A DNA stretch of 64,000 nt from Bradyrhizobium zhengyangense (lineage in GTDB: Bacteria > Pseudomonadota > Alphaproteobacteria > Rhizobiales > Xanthobacteraceae), in contig NZ_JAKLUA010000004.1 in the NCBI RefSeq assembly GCF_022012435.1, forward strand, positions 124,001-188,000, given 5' to 3'. Below are positions 49,673-57,916 of the stretch, one piece after another. The position numbers and the translations under genes are program-made. The first letter of the stretch is position 1, and each line of letters starts with the position of its first letter. Below the pieces are notes generated by a model, which saw nothing but the letters and a program-made list of their open reading frames with translations, was not told the origin of the DNA and did no database searches.

Positions 49673-50539
49673 ATGTCACGGCCCGCAACGGTGGATTTCC
49701 TTCAAATCGGCGAAGGCATCGAATTGCGACGAACGGTTGTTCGCAACGAAGGTGCGAACGGGATCGTTTTTCTTCTGCATGGATTTCCAGAGACACTCTA
49801 TGCATGGCAAGGCGTTGTGGGGGCTCTGGCGGGTGACTACGAAGTTCACGCCTTGGACTGGCCGGGCTATGGGTTTTCTTCACGGCCGACGGTCGACCGA
49901 TTTCCGTACTCGCCCGCGGATTACGCGCAGGTTCTGGATCGATACATTCAGAAAACCGGCATCGAACCGTCGAGGCTTGTGATTTACGCAACCGACATCG
50001 GAGCGCTGCCCGCGCTCTTGTTGGCCGTGAAAACGCCTACTATCGCAAGAAAGATCATCGTCGGCGACTTCGCGCCCTTCAACAGACCTCAATTCATGTA
50101 TGCGGGTCTGCAGGGTTTGAAGACGGGACCCGCGATGGAGCAGGTTCGTGCCAACATGAACGGCGGTCGCGACCAAATACTTGAGAGCGCTTTCACGATG
50201 GGTTTGCCCAAGGAGGCACATTTTGAGGTGGCGGCTGATTTCAAGGACGACATGCTTCGAGGTTGGTCGCACGGGCCGATGACTCCAGTCGACGCATTCT
50301 CCCAATATTACTCGCATTTCACTCGGGACCAAGATTACTTCGAATCGAAACTGGCCGACCTCACAACGCCAGTGAAGGTAATCTGGGGTGAAGATGATTT
50401 TTTTATCAACAAAGAGATGGGAGTGGAGCTCGCCAAGCGCCTCGGTACGCAGCTGAAGCTTCTTCGCGGCATTGGACATTACCCTCACCTGCAGAATCCA
50501 AAGCTAGTGGCCGGTGAGATCCGTACTGAATTCGAATGA
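49673..50539 (+). CDS. Alpha/beta hydrolase (haloalkane dehalogenase-like)
   Basis: 288 residues. VFLLHGFPETLYAWQGVVGA, LDWPGYGFSSRPTVDRFPYS, elbow LVIYATDIGALPALLLAVKT with Asp as probable nucleophile, VKVIWGEDDFFINKEMGVEL and RGIGHYPHLQNPKLVAGEIR. Compared with the other two Asp-elbow enzymes here, it is more distant. No signal peptide. GGAGAC lies 10 bases before the ATG. Divergent from the 48.6-kb hydrolase; substrate unknown. Confidence 0.85.
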   Translation: MSRPATVDFLQIGEGIELRRTVVRNEGANGIVFLLHGFPETLYAWQGVVGALAGDYEVHALDWPGYGFSSRPTVDRFPYSPADYAQVLDRYIQKTGIEPSRLVIYATDIGALPALLLAVKTPTIARKIIVGDFAPFNRPQFMYAGLQGLKTGPAMEQVRANMNGGRDQILESAFTMGLPKEAHFEVAADFKDDMLRGWSHGPMTPVDAFSQYYSHFTRDQDYFESKLADLTTPVKVIWGEDDFFINKEMGVELAKRLGTQLKLLRGIGHYPHLQNPKLVAGEIRTEFE

Positions 50540-50768
50540 TCGACGTGCCTTTAGCATCAGAAAAAGTTCGAATAGTCGTCCGGCTCATCTTCGCAGGTCC
50601 ACGCTGTCCAATACGCTCGTTCGATTAGACTTGGTATCTGGAGTTGCGACTAAAGAAACCGGCCCTTACGATCCAAGCGGTAGGGTCGACGCAATCACTC
50701 TCGCATAAGCCGGTTGAATACATCCATATTTGTGCCGGCAATTCTTGTTCTAACCAGGTTAGCGAGAC

Positions 50769-51683
50769 ATGTCAGTCAATACACGATCGGCTCCTGCGTC
50801 CGTCGGTTTCTTAGGAACCGACACGCCTGCAACGCAACGCGGCTCCACCGTTGCCTTTGCGGATAAATTGCGCGAGCTAGGTTGGACCGAAGATCGCGCA
50901 GTCATAAGATATTGGTGGGCCGAAGGACAACCCGATCGGTTTGCAACACTCGCTTCCGAATGTGTCCACGCCCCCGTCGATGTCATTGTCACTGCCGGTA
51001 CACAAGCGGTGACCATGGCGATGCAATCAACCTCAGCCATTCCGATCGTGTTTGCTCAAGCGGAAGATCCGGTCGCGGACGGCTTAGTCGCAAACCTGGC
51101 GCGGCCGGGTGGGAATGTTACCGGAGTGTCTTTGGGGCGCAAGGACATTTGCCGGCGGCTTTTGGAGACCTTGACTGATATACTGCCGAGTTTTCGACGA
51201 CTGGCAATTCTTGTCAACGGCAACAGCCCCGCCGCCTTACTAGAGGCAGGAGAACTCCAAGTTGTTGCACGCCTACTCGGCATCGACATCGACCTATTAG
51301 ACGTCCGAGTGGAAGACGCTATCATCCCAACGCTAGAGGCCCACTACCGGGGTATCGACGCTCTCTACGTAACCAGCGATCAGTTGACTTGGGGCAACCG
51401 CGACCAAGTGCTCACCTTTGCGCTGATATCCAGCTTACCAACCGTTTTTCGACGCCGCGGCTTTGTCGCTGCCGGGGGCTTACTGGCTTGCGGCCCGAAC
51501 TATCAGAAGCAATTTGAGCGGGCGGCCGAGTTTGTCGATAGAATCTTGCGAGGCGCAAAGCCAGCAGAGTTGCCTGTGCAGCGATCACAAGAGGTTTCAC
51601 TGGTCGTAAACCGGAAGACTGCAGCCTCGCTTCGGCTGGAGTTATCATCGCTTCTATCTATGACAGACGACATAATTGAGTGA
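50769..51683 (+). CDS. ABC_sub_bind (PF04392-like) receptor without signal peptide
   Basis: 304 residues. The fold pattern is clear: SVGFLGTDTPATQRGSTVAF, LRELGWTEDRAVIRYWWAEG, IPIVFAQAEDPVADGLVANL, RPGGNVTGVSLGRKDICRRL, IDALYVTSDQLTWGNRDQVL and a final VNRKTAASLRLEL. Ordinary members start with a signal; here the first strand begins at residue 11, so the protein should stay in the cytosol unless the gene has lost its 5' end. No permease or ATPase gene is adjacent. It may be a remnant or a cytosolic sensor. Confidence 0.85.
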   Translation: MSVNTRSAPASVGFLGTDTPATQRGSTVAFADKLRELGWTEDRAVIRYWWAEGQPDRFATLASECVHAPVDVIVTAGTQAVTMAMQSTSAIPIVFAQAEDPVADGLVANLARPGGNVTGVSLGRKDICRRLLETLTDILPSFRRLAILVNGNSPAALLEAGELQVVARLLGIDIDLLDVRVEDAIIPTLEAHYRGIDALYVTSDQLTWGNRDQVLTFALISSLPTVFRRRGFVAAGGLLACGPNYQKQFERAAEFVDRILRGAKPAELPVQRSQEVSLVVNRKTAASLRLELSSLLSMTDDIIE

Positions 51684-51719
51684 TCCAAATCCACGCTTTA
51701 GTATACGCAAACGCCCCAT

Positions 51720-51960
51720 GGAAGTTTCGTCCGTGCTAATCTCTCTGACCGTCTTGTCCACTTCGACTGCACTCATGTGGATACCATACGTCGTGGCACG
51801 AATGATGACCCACTGCGTGCTACGACCAATTGGTACTCCCGGGTCCGACTACCCCGTAGATGCTCTCAGTAAAGTTTTGGCCAATTCGGCCGGTGAATAC
51901 GATGGCCAAGCTGGTTGTTCGCCTGGGGCCTTTGGGCTTCGGAGGCTCAATGTCTGAACG
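51720..51960 (+). pseudogene. Probable MAPEG-family membrane protein remnant
   Basis: From ATG 51720: SVLISLTVLSTSTALMWIPY then VVARMMTHCVLRPIG, which resembles the first span of small MAPEG proteins (ALMWIPYIV-type). The expected next helix (NAVENLVVFAPLVL) seems present in another frame near 51875-51930 as VNTMAKLVVRLGPLGF, and the following LxxLNV again in the first frame. Two or more indels would be needed. Recognition is by eye and uncertain. Confidence 0.4.
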
Positions 51961-52204
51961 ATGTGGAAGACGGAGACGAAAAGGATCCCCGTCTCCGTAC
52001 TTAGGTTTGCCCCATATCGGACTTTGCGCGAACTCAGGAAGGACGCTTCGCGAAAGCCCTGGCGCAATTTGGCTCTCTCATTCAGAGCGGGCGTTCAGTT
52101 CGCTGTGTCGACGGTGGTCTATGTTGTTTTTTCCTCAACGTAGAACTTGTGTGCACTTTTGTACTTAAGCTATTTGCCACACCGGGTGGCCGGAGGGGCG
52201 GGCG

Positions 52205-52591
52205 GTGCAAAATCTGTTGCGGATTCTGATCGTTGAAGACGACTACCTCATTGCCGAAATGGTCCGAGACGCGCTGTCTGATGGAGGGTTCGAACCCGAG
52301 GTAGTCGGCTCCGGTCAAGAGGCGCTACACCTGCTGGACGATGGCGGGACCTACTGCGCTCTAGTCACCGACATCAATCTCCGTGGCGACTACACGGGTT
52401 GGCAGGTGGCACAACGCGCCAGAGAGTTATCCACCGACCTTCCGGTGATTTACATGACCGGCGCAGCCGCCGACGAGTGGGCGTCGCGGGGGGTACCCAA
52501 CAGCGTTCTTCTGAACAAGCCGTTCGCGCCTGCGCAGGTCGTGACTGCTGTCTCGCAATTGTTAAACCATACGACGCCACCGAATGATTGA
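52205..52591 (+). CDS. Single-domain CheY-like response regulator
   Basis: 128 residues from a GTG at 52205 with GGAGGGG about 10 bases upstream. Receiver domain only: RILIVEDDYLIAEMVRDALS, phosphoacceptor in CALVTDINLRGDYTGWQVAQ, IYMTGAAADEWASRGVPNSV, LLNKPFAPAQVVTAVSQLL. The D(I)NL-G-D-x-GW pattern is typical of the receiver-only regulators common in rhizobia. No kinase or output domain nearby. Confidence 0.88.
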   Translation: MQNLLRILIVEDDYLIAEMVRDALSDGGFEPEVVGSGQEALHLLDDGGTYCALVTDINLRGDYTGWQVAQRARELSTDLPVIYMTGAAADEWASRGVPNSVLLNKPFAPAQVVTAVSQLLNHTTPPND

Positions 52592-52599
52592 TGGCACAA

Positions 52600-52875
52600 A
52601 CGGCACGGCCTTCGCTCTCAGTATCTGCTCGGCCAGCCAATGTTGCTTTTGTTGAGGGCTTTCCGTCGTATCGAAGACGTCCATCTCCTTGACGGTCATC
52701 TGAGACAGATTCACGAACGCCCTCACGTCGTGATGCCTTTCGGCGGCCGCAACGTTGGTTGCGACCTCTAGACATGGCTGGCACAGGCGTTCACATCCTT
52801 CGATCGGGCGGTGAACATCCGCCAGCTCGCGCAGATCGCGGCCGCGCCCGTCACCAGAATGGGGTTCTTGTATTC
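52600..52875 (-). pseudogene. NmrA-like gene remnant with internal deletions
   Basis: The minus strand reads KNPILVTGAA, then jumps directly to GRDLRELADVHRPIEGCERL (about 65 codons missing). It then goes LEVATNVAAAERHHDVRAFV and NLSQMTVKEMDVFDTTESPQ-QKQHWLAEQIL, after which homology ends. The last part is very similar to the NmrA-like protein at 34.1 kb (FVNMSQMTVKEMSV, QQKQHWLAEQVL). A frame change lies between the first two pieces. It is clearly a decayed paralogue. Confidence 0.72.
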
Positions 52876-52903
52876 CCTGGGATTTTACTATCCTTCGCCT
52901 CGG

Positions 52904-53254
52904 CTACGGAGCCTGTTCATCCCGGAGGCGCGCCGGAGGGACCGTGATTTCGATCTTCCCGTTTGCGACATCGTAGACCACGCCGGACACCATTATCGCG
53001 GCGGGAAGGTTCGCATTCGCCTTCAATGCATCAACATCGATCCGCACGGCTCGATACGGGTCCATGATGGCCATCTTGTTCAGTTCGTCTTCGGTGACGT
53101 TCAAATAGCAGGGTATGATTCCGCAATCGGTATGGTGCACCGCGGCAACAAAGCCGGCCACGATTGCGATCAAGCTAATGGCGACGTGTGATAGCGTCAA
53201 AACTAACAACACCGCTATTTCTCCGAGCGCCGGAACGAGATTGTTGCGTACCAT
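52904..53254 (-). pseudogene. Beta-carbonic anhydrase remnant
   Basis: The C-terminal half is well preserved: VHHTDCGIIPCYLNVTEDEL, MAIMDPYRAVRIDVDALKAN, IMVSGVVYDVANGKIEITVP. It is a paralogue of the enzyme at 47.5 kb (same HHT-CGI-PC and SG-VYDVA-G-I-ITVPP). About a dozen residues after the second Cys (FKHAPDLLAKNL in the intact copy) are deleted. The part before HHT is scrambled, and the first zinc-ligand segment GCxDxR is missing. Not a functional enzyme. Confidence 0.72.
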
Positions 53255-53534
53255 GCCAACCTAGGCAGCCATAACCATCTCACGTTCGTACTGCAGCAAG
53301 TTCTCGATGACCGTAGCCGTGCTGTCAGTTCTGGCGTAGGTCATTATTGCCGCCTTTTGTAACGGGCATGGTTGATGGCTAGGCAGGTCATCTGAACCGT
53401 GCCTCGCGCAAAGACGGATGAAATAGTGCAGAACGCATGCGTATTGGCTCAAGCAGCAGCGGAGCCGGCGGCGACACCAGATGTGGAGAGCCTCCAGGAA
53501 TTCCCGACCAGACACTTTGACACGGAGTGCGGCT

Positions 53535-54488
53535 ATGCATCGGATCGGCCTTATTCTCCCATACGATTTTCAATTGCTGAACCTCGCCGCGTTAACCGCG
53601 TTCGAACTCACGGCGGAATCGTCGGGCTCGCCGCGGTACGACCTGCACCTCTTGTCAGAGCAAGGTGGGCCTCTTCGGTCTTCTTCTGGCTTGATCGTTG
53701 AAACCGAGGCCCTCGGACATCCAGCCTTTGACACGATCGTAGTTGGCGCGATTACATCGTTCGCAATGCCTGCTCCGTCCACCGCAAACATGATTGCATT
53801 CGTCCGTGCAGCCGCGACAGCCTCGCGGCGCGTCGCTTCATTCTGCAACGGTGCGTATGTTCTCGCTGAAGCCGGACTTCTTCATGGTCGGCGTGCAACA
53901 ACGCATTGGAGCCAAGTAGCCAGCTTCAAAGCCCGCTTTCCCAACGTAAAGTTGGAGGAGAACAAGATATTCATCAATGACGGCCCAATCTGGACCTCCG
54001 CGGGGATGACCGCCGCGGTCGATCTAGCGCTGGCAATGATCGATAGAGACTTGGGGCCCCGAGCGGCTAATTTGGTAGCGAGGCTGCTTGTCGTCGATCG
54101 GATCCGCATGGGAGGGCAAAACCAGCATTCAGCGATGCTTGACATGACGCCGAAGTCAGACCGCATCCAGTCGGCCTTGGCCTATGTCCGCCAAAACCTC
54201 AAGAGTACCCTTTCCGTCGAGGAGTTAGCAGGCGTCGCTGGTCTTAGCCCCCGTCAATTCAGCCGCGCCTTTCTGACCGAGACGGGTCAGCCTCCGGCCA
54301 AAGCTGTTGAGCTACTTCGTTTAGAGGCTGCGAGATTCATGATGGAGGAGGGACGCCATCCGGTCAACGTGGTGGCGCAAGAGGCGGGTTTTCTGGACCG
54401 CGAACGAATGCGCCGCGCATTCCTGCGAATGTACGGCCTATCACCCCAAGCTATGCGCAAGAAAGCGAAAGGCGCGACAGTTGATTAG
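53535..54488 (+). CDS. GlxA-type AraC-family regulator, second copy
   Basis: 317 residues from the ATG at 53535 (MHRIGLILPYDFQLLNLAAL); the frame is open from 53481. DJ-1/PfpI-like domain with elbow RVASFCNGAYVLAEAGLLHG and RRATTHWSQVASFKARFPNV, then AraC double helix-turn-helix (LSVEELAGVAGLSPRQFSRA, EAGFLDRERMRRAFLRMYGL). Very similar to the regulator at 36.3 kb over its whole length, including the linker MGGQNQHSAMLDMTPKSDRI. It is adjacent to the decayed NmrA and carbonic anhydrase copies, as the other regulator is to the intact NmrA genes. Confidence 0.92.
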   Translation: MHRIGLILPYDFQLLNLAALTAFELTAESSGSPRYDLHLLSEQGGPLRSSSGLIVETEALGHPAFDTIVVGAITSFAMPAPSTANMIAFVRAAATASRRVASFCNGAYVLAEAGLLHGRRATTHWSQVASFKARFPNVKLEENKIFINDGPIWTSAGMTAAVDLALAMIDRDLGPRAANLVARLLVVDRIRMGGQNQHSAMLDMTPKSDRIQSALAYVRQNLKSTLSVEELAGVAGLSPRQFSRAFLTETGQPPAKAVELLRLEAARFMMEEGRHPVNVVAQEAGFLDRERMRRAFLRMYGLSPQAMRKKAKGATVD

Positions 54489-55046
54489 CTGCACGGTGAG
54501 GTAAGTTCCGCTTCCGGGCCCTTGGCTGACCTTCGCGGGGCGGGCTACGACGTCTGCTTCGAAGTGGTGAGCTGACTCCGCATTGCCTTCTTGGTGACCT
54601 CGCTCGGAACGTGCTACTTTGATTATGATGCCTCTCAGAGGTGCTACACAAAAAAAGTCGACGGACCGAAAAACGAAGCAAAATCAATATACTCTGGGAT
54701 TGCTCTAACAGTTCAAGCCTGCCTGGCAGCTGACTTTACAGCTCTAACTGTTGCCCCGCGTCAAGACATTGACCAACAACGGGTACCGATACTTTCCTCA
54801 TCCCCTAGCCCTAGCGACTTCCCCCAAGTTGGATTCAGCGCGACCATGACTGAATGTCCCCTCGCATCATTCCTATCCCCCTCTCCGGCGATCTGAGGAA
54901 AGCTCAGGCCAAAGGCGTCCGTCATGCTGACGGGCTGCACGACACCTACTTCGAGCAGTCGAAGCTGATCCGCAGTACAGCAGAAGCCAAGATACGTGAA
55001 GCCGACAGGCTGGAATGCACTCATGTGGGCGTGGACAACTGGTGAG
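54489..55046. other. About 560 bases without a convincing gene
   Basis: A 63-codon frame at 54854-55045 (MSPRIIPIPLSGDLRKAQAK) ends just before the next gene. An 87-codon minus-strand frame overlaps it. Neither has a good ribosome site or recognisable pattern. Base composition is lower in GC than the following genes. Confidence 0.4.
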
Positions 55047-55349
55047 ATGCGCCCGGTGGTCGACGACCGGCAAGCGAATCCTACGATCGGCAAGGCTATC
55101 AACGGCGGATACGATCTGCTTGAGGCTAAGTGCAAACGATGCCGGCGCCTTTCACTAGTTTCACTGCGTGAAATTCGACGACCCGCGCGGACGCCGATCT
55201 TGATGCTGGAAGACGCACTGTTCTGCGAACCGTGCAGCGAGGGCAAACACTATACTCATCGCCAGCGGGCGTTCATCGTTGGCCTTACAAATGCCAAGCC
55301 CGATGCTCCGTCGTCAGGAGCGGCAAGCGATGGGAAACGGCGACGATGA
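55047..55349 (+). CDS. Small zinc-ribbon-like conserved protein
   Basis: 100 residues from the ATG at 55047. The core TIGKAINGGYDLLEAKCKRC, then ILMLEDALFCEPCSEGKHYT-HRQR, gives two Cys pairs (CxxC and CxxC) spaced about 35 apart, a treble-clef or zinc-ribbon pattern. I recall homologues in Bradyrhizobium as hypothetical. Its stop overlaps the next start (ATGA), so it heads an operon with the two following genes. Confidence 0.7.
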   Translation: MRPVVDDRQANPTIGKAINGGYDLLEAKCKRCRRLSLVSLREIRRPARTPILMLEDALFCEPCSEGKHYTHRQRAFIVGLTNAKPDAPSSGAASDGKRRR

Positions 55350-55648
55350 CGCTGTTCCGATTAGCTCCGATCGATATCCGTGCCGCTGACGAAAAGTGGT
55401 CTGCCTCTACGATTCAGGAGACTGTGTGGGTCGAAGCACGCGATGAACTACATGCGCGCCACCTGGTGGAAGCGGCGACCCTAAAGATGGTTGACCTGAA
55501 GCCGGGACGGCCACCCCTGTTCTCGCCCTGGCTCGATCAGGTAATCACGTCGTGCTTTGCAGACCAGGATGCGAAGAAGCCAACAACAGGACAAATACTG
55601 ACTGCGACCGGCAAAGCGATTGCCATTCCCGGCGCCGAGACCGCTTAA
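55346..55648 (+). CDS. Conserved hypothetical protein
   Basis: 100 residues. LAPIDIRAADEKWSASTIQE, VWVEARDELHARHLVEAATL, LFSPWLDQVITSCFADQDAK. A compact alpha/beta domain without signal or membrane span; I recall it in Bradyrhizobium with no assigned function. It overlaps the zinc-ribbon gene by 4 bases and precedes the SRAP gene by 2, so the three are one transcription unit. Confidence 0.75.
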   Translation: MTLFRLAPIDIRAADEKWSASTIQETVWVEARDELHARHLVEAATLKMVDLKPGRPPLFSPWLDQVITSCFADQDAKKPTTGQILTATGKAIAIPGAETA

Positions 55649-55650
55649 AG

Positions 55651-56373
55651 ATGTGCAATCTTTATTCGATCACGACGAACCAGGCGGCGATTAGTGCCCT
55701 TTTCAGGGTCGTCAATCGCTACGTCGGCAATCTTGCACCCATGCCCGGAGTGTTTCCGGACCACAGAGCACCGATCATCCGGACCGGTGCCGACGGGCGT
55801 GAACTCGCGACAGCGCGTTGGGGCATGCCGTCGTCATCGAAAGCACTCATGGACGCGACGAAGAAGCGTGCCGAGAAATTGCAGGCCAAGGGCAAGGAGG
55901 TCGATTTCAAGGAGCTGCTCCGGATGGAGCCGGATTCCGGAACCACCAACATCCGCAACGTGAAGAGCAAACACTGGACGCGGTGGCTGGGTACGGAGCA
56001 CCGGTGCGTGGTGCCGTTCAACTCCTTCAGCGAGTTCAACAAGGCCGAAGGCGGCGACATCTGGTTCGCACTCGACGAAACCCGCCCCCTCGCGTGCTTC
56101 GCCGGGATCTGGACCAACTGGACGTCCGTCCGGAAGGTCAAGGAAGGCGAGACGACCAACGATCTCTATGCGTTCCTGACGACGGAGGCCAACGCCGAGG
56201 TCTTCGCCATCCATCCCAAGGCGATGCCGGTGATCCTAACGACGCCAGAAGAGGTCGAGACGTGGATGACGGCGCCGGCCGAGGAGGCGCTCAAACTACA
56301 GCGGCCCCTTCCGGACGGAACGTTGAGGATCGTTGGCCGCGGCGTGAAGGAGGATCCCGCGCCGGCGACGTAA
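55651..56373 (+). CDS. SRAP-family (YedK/HMCES-like) abasic-site crosslinking protein
   Basis: 240 residues. The catalytic Cys is residue 2 (MCNLYSITTNQ), which after Met removal forms a thiazolidine with abasic sites in single-stranded DNA. Further marks are the Asn segment TTNIRNVKSKHWTRWLGTEH, the Glu in VPFNSFSEFNKAEGG and the His in FAIHPKAMPVILTTPEEVET-W. A charged insertion (ATKKRAEKLQAKGKEVDFKE) distinguishes this subfamily. It starts 2 bases after the preceding gene. Confidence 0.92.
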   Translation: MCNLYSITTNQAAISALFRVVNRYVGNLAPMPGVFPDHRAPIIRTGADGRELATARWGMPSSSKALMDATKKRAEKLQAKGKEVDFKELLRMEPDSGTTNIRNVKSKHWTRWLGTEHRCVVPFNSFSEFNKAEGGDIWFALDETRPLACFAGIWTNWTSVRKVKEGETTNDLYAFLTTEANAEVFAIHPKAMPVILTTPEEVETWMTAPAEEALKLQRPLPDGTLRIVGRGVKEDPAPAT

Positions 56374-56501
56374 CATTTTCCACAAGCGCTGCGGAACAGA
56401 TGGACAAGGCCCAGCCCTGCAGATTGCGAATCCCTGACCCGTGGTAACTGCCCGGAACGAGCAGGCGGGCGGAAGGATTCGTCCAGGCAGGAGCCATCTC
56501 G

Positions 56502-56768
56502 ATGCTGATGACGAAAGAAGGACGGCCGGCGATCCGCGCGCTGCGCGGCTGGGCGATCAGCGTGCTGCAGGACGCCGGCGCGATTCACGAATGCGAGGAG
56601 CACGGCTGGGCAAAGGATCGGACCGACCCCCATGCCCGCGAACGCGCACTGGAGCTTGCTCGGCACGATCACCCCGACGGCGTCTCCCCCGCCGATGCTG
56701 TCGCAGAAATCTGCTCCGTCTTGGATTCCATCGGTGATACCTGCCCGGAGTGTCCGCCGAGCGATTGA
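56502..56768 (+). CDS. Conserved small acidic protein
   Basis: 88 residues. IRALRGWAISVLQDAGAIHE-CEEHGW, DPHARERALELARHDHPDGV then SPADAVAEICSVLDSIGDTC. Helical, with four cysteines, no signal. I recall it as a recurrent Bradyrhizobium hypothetical protein. It stands alone, converging on the minus-strand genes. Confidence 0.72.
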   Translation: MLMTKEGRPAIRALRGWAISVLQDAGAIHECEEHGWAKDRTDPHARERALELARHDHPDGVSPADAVAEICSVLDSIGDTCPECPPSD

Positions 56769-56802
56769 GCGCGTCCTTATCCCCAGCGCGCTCGTTACAG
56801 AG

Positions 56803-57174
56803 TCACGGTGCTGGGCTTTGGGAGCAAGCGCTTCGATTGTCTGAGGCTTGCCGCCTGGACCCGGCGTACCAGTCGGCGTACGGCGTGTTCTTGACCGCGT
56901 GTCGATTGAAATCGGGCGTGCCGTCCTTCCACCACACCGGTCCGCGCTCACCCAAGCCACGCTTGGTCTGATCGACGAGCCGATGCGCTGCAGCTTCAGC
57001 TTCCGGATCTCCGGCCGCTTTGGCCGTCTTCACTGCGCGGCGCGCATCCATCAACTGCTTCACCAGCCGCGCCTTGTCGCCGGGAGCTATGGTCGGATCG
57101 CTCATCCGCCAGAGTTTCCCCCGGACGACGAAGTAGCGCCCGTCCGGAGTCACGGGATGCCTGAGACCTGCCAT
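56803..57174 (-). CDS. Conserved hypothetical protein with a GPVWWKDG motif
   Basis: 123 residues. It begins MAGLRHPVTPDGRYFVVRGK, has the helical stretch LVKQLMDARRAVKTAKAAGD and the family signature LGERGPVWWKDGTPDFNRHA then VKNTPYADWYAG. I recall this GPVWW-DG-PD-NRH pattern from many rhizobial small proteins; function unknown. It lies 10 bases downstream of the next minus-strand gene. Confidence 0.78.
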   Translation of the reverse strand: MAGLRHPVTPDGRYFVVRGKLWRMSDPTIAPGDKARLVKQLMDARRAVKTAKAAGDPEAEAAAHRLVDQTKRGLGERGPVWWKDGTPDFNRHAVKNTPYADWYAGSRRQASDNRSACSQSPAP

Positions 57175-57184
57175 CCAGAAGAGC

Positions 57185-57481
57185 TTACTTGGTACGAACG
57201 GTCTTCGCGCCGGCGCCCTTCAGCGCCTCGGCGATCTTGTCCGGCTCGTCGCCGTGGAAATCTACCGACACCTCGATCTCGCCTTCAAGCCTTTGCTGCC
57301 CTTCCGGCGCTGGTGCAGCCTTCACGTCCGCACCGGCCGATCGTGTTCCAGACGAATTGGCGGCGCCCACGGGCTGAACGAAGACGTCGCCTCGCGCAAC
57401 GCCACATTCCTGGACGACGTGCTCGACGGCCAGCTCGGCCTCGTGCCGCGTGGCGAACTCTCCGATGATCGTGCTTTCCAA
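57185..57481 (-). CDS. Small conserved protein
   Basis: 98 residues. IIGEFATRHEAELAVEHVVQ then ECGVARGDVFVQPVGAANSS looks like a ferredoxin-like half similar to general-stress YflT/DUF1269-type domains, and the end IEVSVDFHGDEPDKIAEALK repeats the beta-alpha pattern. No signal. It is co-directional with, and 10 bases upstream of, the GPVWWKDG gene. Confidence 0.72.
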   Translation of the reverse strand: MESTIIGEFATRHEAELAVEHVVQECGVARGDVFVQPVGAANSSGTRSAGADVKAAPAPEGQQRLEGEIEVSVDFHGDEPDKIAEALKGAGAKTVRTK

Positions 57482-57541
57482 GGTTGTCCTCCGACTCCAG
57501 GGATCGTGAGGCGGACAACCGGCGAGTGACGTCGAGAGTTC

Positions 57542-57841
57542 CTATAGCCAGTCCGGCGCCCTTCCTCCGACAGACGCCGCGCGCGATGCGCTGGCGCTCA
57601 GCAGCAGAAACAGCGCCCGCTCGGCCTTGTACCTCGCGGCCGCCCGGCTGCACTCTGACCCTGACATCAGAATTTCTCCGCCAGCCCGGCGCACGGCCCA
57701 CTTCCACCGGCCGCGTCCGCGCGGCTTCAAGACGATATCGTAGCAACTCGGATGTTCGGTCGCCGTGCCGGGCTGCAGCAGGGCATTGATGTCCATGACC
57801 TTGTCGGCGGGGGCGGTCGTCGGCCGCATCGCTTGCTCCAT
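57542..57841 (-). CDS. Conserved hypothetical protein
   Basis: 99 residues. The central part SCYDIVLKPRGRGRWKWAVR then RAGGEILMSGSECSRAAARY-KAERALF resembles small rhizobial domains with one beta sheet and a helix (W-W-V-x-x-x-G-x-x-x-x-G-x-A-x-S-x-x-x-A). Function unknown. A strong hairpin lies 24 bases upstream, separating it from hsp20. Confidence 0.7.
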   Translation of the reverse strand: MEQAMRPTTAPADKVMDINALLQPGTATEHPSCYDIVLKPRGRGRWKWAVRRAGGEILMSGSECSRAAARYKAERALFLLLSASASRAASVGGRAPDWL

Positions 57842-57864
57842 TTCTAAAGACGAGTTGAGGGATC

Positions 57865-57888
57865 GCCGCGCGGGAAAACCCGCGCGGC
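57865..57888 (-). terminator. Strong hairpin after hsp20
   Basis: GCCGCGCGGG, loop AAAA, CCCGCGCGGC: a perfect 10-bp stem 29 bases beyond the hsp20 stop. No T-run, but very stable. Confidence 0.65.
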
Positions 57889-57916
57889 TTCGGATCGAAC
57901 CCGGCTGCCTGCCTGG

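Noticed and set aside
54854..55045. 63-codon plus-strand frame before the zinc-ribbon gene
   Set aside because: No ribosome site or family pattern; competing minus-strand frame of equal quality.
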